Source: Acidobacteriota bacterium (GTDB lineage Bacteria > Acidobacteriota > Terriglobia > Acidiferrales > UBA7541). Taken from it: a DNA stretch of 36,325 nt. Position 1 is the first letter of the stretch. The number at the start of each line of letters is the position of its first letter. The DNA lies in the NCBI GenBank assembly GCA_003223295.1, contig QHYM01000118.1, positions 1-36,325 of the forward strand, written 5' to 3'. Under the pieces are notes generated by a model, which was not told the DNA's origin, searched no databases, and worked only from the letters and a program-made list of their open reading frames with translations. A program made the position numbers and the translations under genes. Shown here one piece after another: positions 32,817 to 36,325 of the stretch.

Positions 32817-32994
32817 GGCGCGGCACCGCTGCGCCGTGGTTTGGCAACCACTATGAATTGGAGTGGCGATCCTGCGCTGGTGTCATTCTGCGCCCATTCC
32901 GATGATGGGCGAAGGATCTCAGCGGATAGTTCAAGCACGGGCGCAATGAGTTGAGATCCTTCGAGCCGCAAAATACGCGGCTCTCAGGATGACA
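32817..32994. repeat. REP-like palindromic element: small hairpin plus paired hairpin arms
   Basis: The first unit, GGCGCGGC-ACC-GCTGCGCC (32817-32835), is an 8-pair hairpin. The second part is a cruciform. TGTCATTCTG (32881-32890) pairs with CAGGATGACA (32985-32994), 9 of 10. GAAGGATCTC (32911-32920) pairs with GAGATCCTTC (32953-32962), 10 of 10. Inside each arm is a 7-bp hairpin (CGCCCAT/ATGGGCG and GAGCCGC/GCGGCTC). The pattern resembles REP/BIME-like elements dispersed in many genomes and sits between maf and the permease genes, where it could also act as a bidirectional terminator. Confidence 0.72.
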
Positions 32995-33018
32995 GGTCGT
33001 TGAGGAAACTCAGCAATC

Positions 33019-34284
33019 CTACTCGTACCTCAAGCAATCAATCGGATCGAGGTTGGCCGCCAAATTCGCCGGGTAATACCCGAAGAACAGTCCCACACCC
33101 ACCGAAATCACGAATCCAATCGTCACCCACAAATACGAAAGCGTCGCCGGAATCGAAGGCACCGTAACGCGCACCAGCGTGGAAATGCCCGCGCCGATCA
33201 AAATGCCAATCGTCCCGCCAACCAGCGTGAGCACCACCGCTTCCAGCAGAAATTGCAGCCGCACGTCCGCGCGGCGCGCGCCAATGGCTTTGCGCACTCC
33301 AATCTCCTGCGTCCGCTCCGTCACGGAAATGAGCATAATGTTCATCACGCCGATGCCGCCCACCAGCAGCCCAATCGAGCTGATCACCGTCGTGAGGATC
33401 ACCAGCGCTCCGGTAAGCTGGTTCCACAGATTGCTCAGAAAGTCCGGCGAGCTCAGCTCAAAATCATTTTCCTTCCCCGCCGGGATGCGCCTTAGCCGCC
33501 GCATCGCTTGAATCACTTCCCCTTGCGCCGTTTCTATGTTCACGCGCTTGGGGATGGTGAAAATCATGATCAGTTCTTTGGCTTCCGGATATTCCTTGTG
33601 GAATTTGCTCAGCGGAATGATGGCGAAAATATCCACGCCGGGCCCGAGAAACAATCCCTGATCGTGTTCGAATGTCCCAATGACTTCATACGTGCTCCCA
33701 TTGATCCGCACGGTCTTGCCCAGCGGGTCTTCGTTGGGGAAGAGCGATTCGCTGATCGCTGCTCCCAGCACCACCACGGCGCGCGCGTGCGCTTCGTCAA
33801 ACGCGCTGATGAACCTTCCGCGCGCAATGGTAAACAGCGGCAGCGCCGTCGTGTATTCCGGTTCCGCTCCGCGTACGATCAGCTTTTCCACGCTGTGGTC
33901 CCCGTAGGTAATCAGGTTTGAGTCCCCTAGGAAGAAGCCGCGCGTTCCAACAGTGTTCACGTCCTCCACGTCGGGAGCCGCTTGCCGGACGTACTCCGCG
34001 TAGCTGTATTCCAGGTATTTGCGCACGCGAATGCGTTGCGGCATGCGCGAAGGGTCCGTCCCCGGCGGGAAACGCGTCAGAAAGTAGGTCCGTGAGCCCA
34101 GCGACTCCACGCGATCCTGCACGAACTTGTTCAGTCCCTGGATGATTGCCGCCATGGAAATCACCGAGGAAACGCCGATGACGATTCCCAGCACTGTTAA
34201 TGCCGACCGCACTTTGGACGAACGCAGCGTTTCCATAGCCGCGAGGAAATTTTCGCGCGCCTGCTCGAGTGTCATCAGGGCCAT
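33019..34284 (-). CDS. MacB/FtsX-type ABC transporter permease (second of pair)
   Basis: The 421-residue protein has the MacB permease layout: a short cytoplasmic start, a transmembrane helix (VRSALTVLGIVIGVSSVISM), a large periplasmic core (about 70-270), and three C-terminal helices with the ERTQEIGVRKAIGARRADVRL motif that contacts the ATPase. The C-terminus is GLFFGYYPANLAANLDPIDC. It has no nucleotide-binding domain. Its ATG directly follows the other permease's stop (TAAATG), so they are translated together. Such transporters move lipoproteins, peptides or antibiotics outward by mechanotransmission; an ATPase must be supplied from elsewhere. Confidence 0.92.
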   Translation of the reverse strand: MALMTLEQARENFLAAMETLRSSKVRSALTVLGIVIGVSSVISMAAIIQGLNKFVQDRVESLGSRTYFLTRFPPGTDPSRMPQRIRVRKYLEYSYAEYVRQAAPDVEDVNTVGTRGFFLGDSNLITYGDHSVEKLIVRGAEPEYTTALPLFTIARGRFISAFDEAHARAVVVLGAAISESLFPNEDPLGKTVRINGSTYEVIGTFEHDQGLFLGPGVDIFAIIPLSKFHKEYPEAKELIMIFTIPKRVNIETAQGEVIQAMRRLRRIPAGKENDFELSSPDFLSNLWNQLTGALVILTTVISSIGLLVGGIGVMNIMLISVTERTQEIGVRKAIGARRADVRLQFLLEAVVLTLVGGTIGILIGAGISTLVRVTVPSIPATLSYLWVTIGFVISVGVGLFFGYYPANLAANLDPIDCLRYE

Positions 34285-35505
34285 TTAGTCCGACCTCAAC
34301 GCAACCACCGGATCCAGCTTTGCCGCGCGCAACGCCGGGTAAATTCCAAAAAACAGTCCCACCGCGGAACTCATGATCACGCCCATCACCGCGACCGAGG
34401 TGCGCACCGATGCCGGGAAAGGCGTGTACGTTCGCAGCACCAGCGCCACCAGAAATCCGAGCGCGATGCCGATGGCTCCGCCCGCAATGCACTGCATGAA
34501 GCTTTCCGTGATGAACTGCTTCAAAATGTCGCCCTGCGTGGCGCCCATCGCGCGCCGCACGCCAATTTCCCTCCTCCGCAGCGTCACGCTCACCAGCATC
34601 ACGTTCATGATCACGATCCCGCCGATCACCACGGAAATCACGCTCACCAGGATGAACACCCCGAAGAATGCCGAGCTGATACTCTTCCACAGCGCCATGT
34701 AGCTGTCCTTGGTGCCAATGAAAAAGTCATTCTCCATCTTCCCGCTCAGGTGCCGCCGCGCCCGCAGGATAAGCTGTGCCTGGTCTTGCGCCGTCTCAAA
34801 ATTTCCCGCGCTCGTCTTCACGTTGATCGTCAGGCTCGAGTGAATTCCCTGGATGCTCAGAAACACCGGCAGCGGCACGATGACGAAATTGTCCTGGTCC
34901 TGTCCAAGCACGCTGCCCACCTTCTCCATGACGCCAATAACCGTGAACTCATCGTTCCCGATCCGGATGTTTTTCCCGATGGGGTCCACGCCGAGAAACA
35001 GCCGCTGCACGATGGTGTCGCCGATTAGGCACACGCTTGTGCGGTGATCCGCCTCCCACGTGGTGAAGTAGCGCCCATTCTCGACCGTGCGCGAGTCGAT
35101 ATTGGCCATGTTGGGTGTTTGGCCGTAGAAGTTCACGTCCGTGGACTCTTTGTCCTCGTGTCTTGCCTTAACCGACGCGCTGGCCGTCGCGCCCACTTCG
35201 CCGCACGCCGTGCATCCTTCCTCGACCGCGCGCACGTCCTCAATCTCGATCTTCTTGTACTTCAGCGCCTTGATGATGATGTTGAAGTCCGTTACGGCAA
35301 ACGGCGTGCGCGCAATCTGGAATACGTTGGTCCCCAGATTCGCGATCTTGTTCTCCACGTACAGGTTCGCCCCCTGCACGATGGTCATCACCGTAATGAG
35401 CGTGGCCACGCCCATCGTGAGTCCCAGCATGGTCAGGGACGCCCGCAGCTTGTGTGCATGCAGGGCGCTCAGGCACTGCGCCAAATTGTCCCGAATGGCT
35501 AGCAT
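34285..35505 (-). CDS. MacB/FtsX-type ABC transporter permease (first of pair)
   Basis: The 406-residue protein has the same architecture: helix LRASLTMLGLTMGVATLITV, a periplasmic MacB core (about 60-270) that includes a C-T-A-C pair (EEGCTACGEVG), and the ATPase-contact RRREIGVRRAMGATQGDI segment between C-terminal helices. ATG 35505 gives a normal N-terminus; a TTG start at 35538 would add 11 residues and neither has a clear ribosome-binding site. It abuts the second permease (TAAATG) and forms a heterodimer with it most simply. No ATP-binding protein or membrane-fusion protein gene lies in this window on either side. Confidence 0.9.
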   Translation of the reverse strand: MLAIRDNLAQCLSALHAHKLRASLTMLGLTMGVATLITVMTIVQGANLYVENKIANLGTNVFQIARTPFAVTDFNIIIKALKYKKIEIEDVRAVEEGCTACGEVGATASASVKARHEDKESTDVNFYGQTPNMANIDSRTVENGRYFTTWEADHRTSVCLIGDTIVQRLFLGVDPIGKNIRIGNDEFTVIGVMEKVGSVLGQDQDNFVIVPLPVFLSIQGIHSSLTINVKTSAGNFETAQDQAQLILRARRHLSGKMENDFFIGTKDSYMALWKSISSAFFGVFILVSVISVVIGGIVIMNVMLVSVTLRRREIGVRRAMGATQGDILKQFITESFMQCIAGGAIGIALGFLVALVLRTYTPFPASVRTSVAVMGVIMSSAVGLFFGIYPALRAAKLDPVVALRSD

Positions 35506-35554
35506 CAATAATGGGTGGTCGCTGTTTTTGTGTGACAACGCGGGTTTTCGTCAG

Positions 35555-35623
35555 GGCACGGCTTCCAGCCGTGCCGTAACGGCCGCAAAATCAACAAGGC
35601 TTTAGCCGCTGAGGGCCATGCCC
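35555..35623. repeat. REP-like cluster of three small hairpins
   Basis: The three hairpins are GGCACGGCT-TCC-AGCCGTGCC (35555-35575, perfect 9-bp stem), GGCT-TT-AGCC (35598-35607) and GGGC-CAT-GCCC (35613-35623). This order of palindromes separated by short A-rich spacers resembles acidobacterial intergenic palindromes. It lies directly upstream of the permease operon. Confidence 0.65.
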
Positions 35624-35795
35624 TTGAGGTGCCACACAGTCTCATCTCTTACCGCTACTCTACCAAATCCCCTCGGGCCCGTTGCAGTTCGCCCGGAGAA
35701 TCTAGCCTCACGCTATGGTTACGAAGAAATCGCCCTCGGGGTTACCGCAGAAGAAGTGCTAGGCTCGACAATTCGCACACCCGGCTCGTTTGTGG

Positions 35796-35833
35796 AGGGG
35801 ACATTCTTATCGAGGTAAAACAGGGGACATTCT
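35796..35833. repeat. 12-base direct repeat AGGGGACATTCT
   Basis: Exact copies occur at 35796-35807 and 35822-35833, 26 bases apart. Similar GGGGACATTCT strings are seen near transposase-type sequences in related genomes, but no transposase frame is present here. Read as a possible relic of an insertion sequence end. Confidence 0.45.
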
Positions 35834-35935
35834 AAAAAGAGCTTTGACATTACCGCAGTTTATCCTTGACGGAATCTGCCCCAGATTACAACTCTCTTAG
35901 AATCAACACTTACGAGACCCCCTCTAGAACGGTTC

Positions 35936-35974
35936 ATTCTAAAGGGCTTACATGGATGCTAAGTCCTTTAGAAT
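35936..35974. repeat. Long near-perfect inverted repeat (15-bp stem)
   Basis: ATTCTAAAGGGCTTA (35936-35950) pairs with TAAGTCCTTTAGAAT (35960-35974), 15 pairs with one G-T, around a 9-base loop. The TTAGAATC part recurs as a degenerate direct repeat (35897-35913 and 35968-35984, 14 of 17 identical). It may be a non-autonomous element terminus or a regulatory hairpin upstream of the permease genes. Confidence 0.6.
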
Positions 35975-36131
35975 CCGCACCTACAATAAAATAGGCGGTA
36001 CCCTCTCTCAGAGTTGTCACGAGTGCTCAACTCGCACGGGGAAGACGCCTGGAAGGACTCGGCCGAGGGCAGCAAGCAGGGTTTTCCTCCGAGCGTCTGT
36101 ACTGGAAAACTGGGAACTGACGACCGGTAGC

Positions 36132-36159
36132 AAAAAAGGGCGGCTACACGAGCCGCCCT
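36132..36159 (-). terminator. Rho-independent terminator of the tatA gene
   Basis: On the minus strand AGGGCGGCT and AGCCGCCCT form a 9-bp GC-rich stem (positions 36159-36151 and 36145-36137) with a 5-base loop, followed by six T (plus-strand A-tract 36132-36137). It lies 37 bases after the tatA stop codon. Confidence 0.88.
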
Positions 36160-36195
36160 AACCAAATGGTGATGGAACCTTTGCCGTGGCTGACG

Positions 36196-36325
36196 TTACT
36201 TCTTTTCTTCGGCTGGCTTTTCCGCAGGGGCCGCAGGCGGTGCCTGCGCTGGAGGCGCTGGCGTTTGCGAGGCGCCGGACATTCCTTCCTTGAAGCTGCG
36301 GATGCCTTCGCCAAGACCTTTCATC
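36196..36325 (-). CDS. tatA: TatA/E family twin-arginine translocase protein, C-terminal part
   Basis: Only the last 42 or so codons are in the window. They read MKGLGEGIRSFKEGMSG, which matches the amphipathic helix after the TatA membrane helix (LGxGxGEGIRxFK). A proline/alanine-rich tail and EEKK end follow, as in many acidobacterial TatA proteins. The ATG in the window at 36324 is internal, since the membrane helix must be upstream of it. TatA builds the pore for folded proteins with twin-arginine signal peptides. A strong terminator follows 37 bases after the stop. Confidence 0.88.
   Translation of the reverse strand, partial: MKGLGEGIRSFKEGMSGASQTPAPPAQAPPAAPAEKPAEEKK

Larger units (their letters stand above)
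35539..36131. other. Non-coding, repeat-rich stretch upstream of the permease operon
   Basis: No supported gene lies here. It contains a triple hairpin (REP-like), a 12-base direct repeat, a long hairpin and a pair of 17-base degenerate direct repeats, which are listed separately. The repeated AGGGGACATTCT motif and the many palindromes suggest a decayed mobile element or a non-autonomous palindromic element. The permease promoter should lie near the left end. Confidence 0.5.

Noticed and set aside
35618-35818. Short frames in the region upstream of the permease genes
   Set aside because: They cross the palindromic elements, have no ribosome-binding sites and no family resemblance.
1-36325. 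tRNA, rRNA, riboswitch and CRISPR signals
   Set aside because: No T-arm-like motif with a folding cloverleaf, conserved riboswitch core or spaced repeat array was seen on inspection; this was not a covariance-model search.

Overview
The window looks like a chromosomal segment of an Acidobacteriota bacterium (Terriglobia/Koribacter-like). It is GC-rich and Gram-negative in its gene content. It carries a very large Oar-type TonB-dependent receptor with an N-terminal carboxypeptidase-regulatory domain, a GWxTD protein, a FecR/DUF6600-like protein, EcsC, a two-subunit-type methylmalonyl-CoA mutase large chain, and intergenic palindromes of a kind common in that phylum. No rRNA, tRNA, CRISPR array, complete insertion sequence or prophage was found, so the taxonomy is inferred from gene families only.

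Layout. 1-2.5 kb: the tail of an unknown gene, translationally coupled (ATGA) to a class I methyltransferase with a PqqD-like C-terminus, convergent with an NTP_transf_5-type nucleotidyltransferase. This resembles the edge of a RiPP/lasso-type locus that continues to the left. 2.6-10.5 kb (minus): GWxTD protein, carboxypeptidase-regulatory/outer-membrane protein, PDZ-GAF-PAS sensor histidine kinase and an NtrC-type sigma-54 activator. 10.8-15.3 kb: small HTH-like protein, EcsC, CYCXC protein, then a compact three-gene unit: a PA2779-like membrane protein, a C39-like cysteine peptidase (no ATG/GTG start available; probable ATT or TTG) and a TPR-POTRA-Omp85-like outer-membrane protein. 15.4-19 kb: M13 metallopeptidase, OmpA-like barrel, PilZ protein.

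19.1-22.1 kb (minus): a tight catabolic-looking operon of aminotransferase, amidohydrolase and KdgF-like cupin. 22.2-28 kb: the TonB-dependent receptor and the FecR/DUF6600 protein diverge from a 366-bp region holding two strong hairpins. 28-29.6 kb (minus): a leaderless-looking TTG gene with an internal repeat, a secreted small protein, and AmrB/MEMO. 29.8-32.8 kb (plus): small membrane protein, methylmalonyl-CoA mutase large subunit without its B12 domain, small membrane protein, Maf pyrophosphatase. 33-36.3 kb: two MacB/FtsX-type permeases without an ATPase, then a 0.65-kb non-coding stretch rich in palindromes and repeats, ending at the terminator and 3' end of a tatA gene.

The most interesting unit is the PA2779-like / C39 peptidase / TPR-POTRA-barrel operon, which has the parts expected of a peptide-processing and outer-membrane translocation or assembly device. 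Nothing in the window identifies its substrate.
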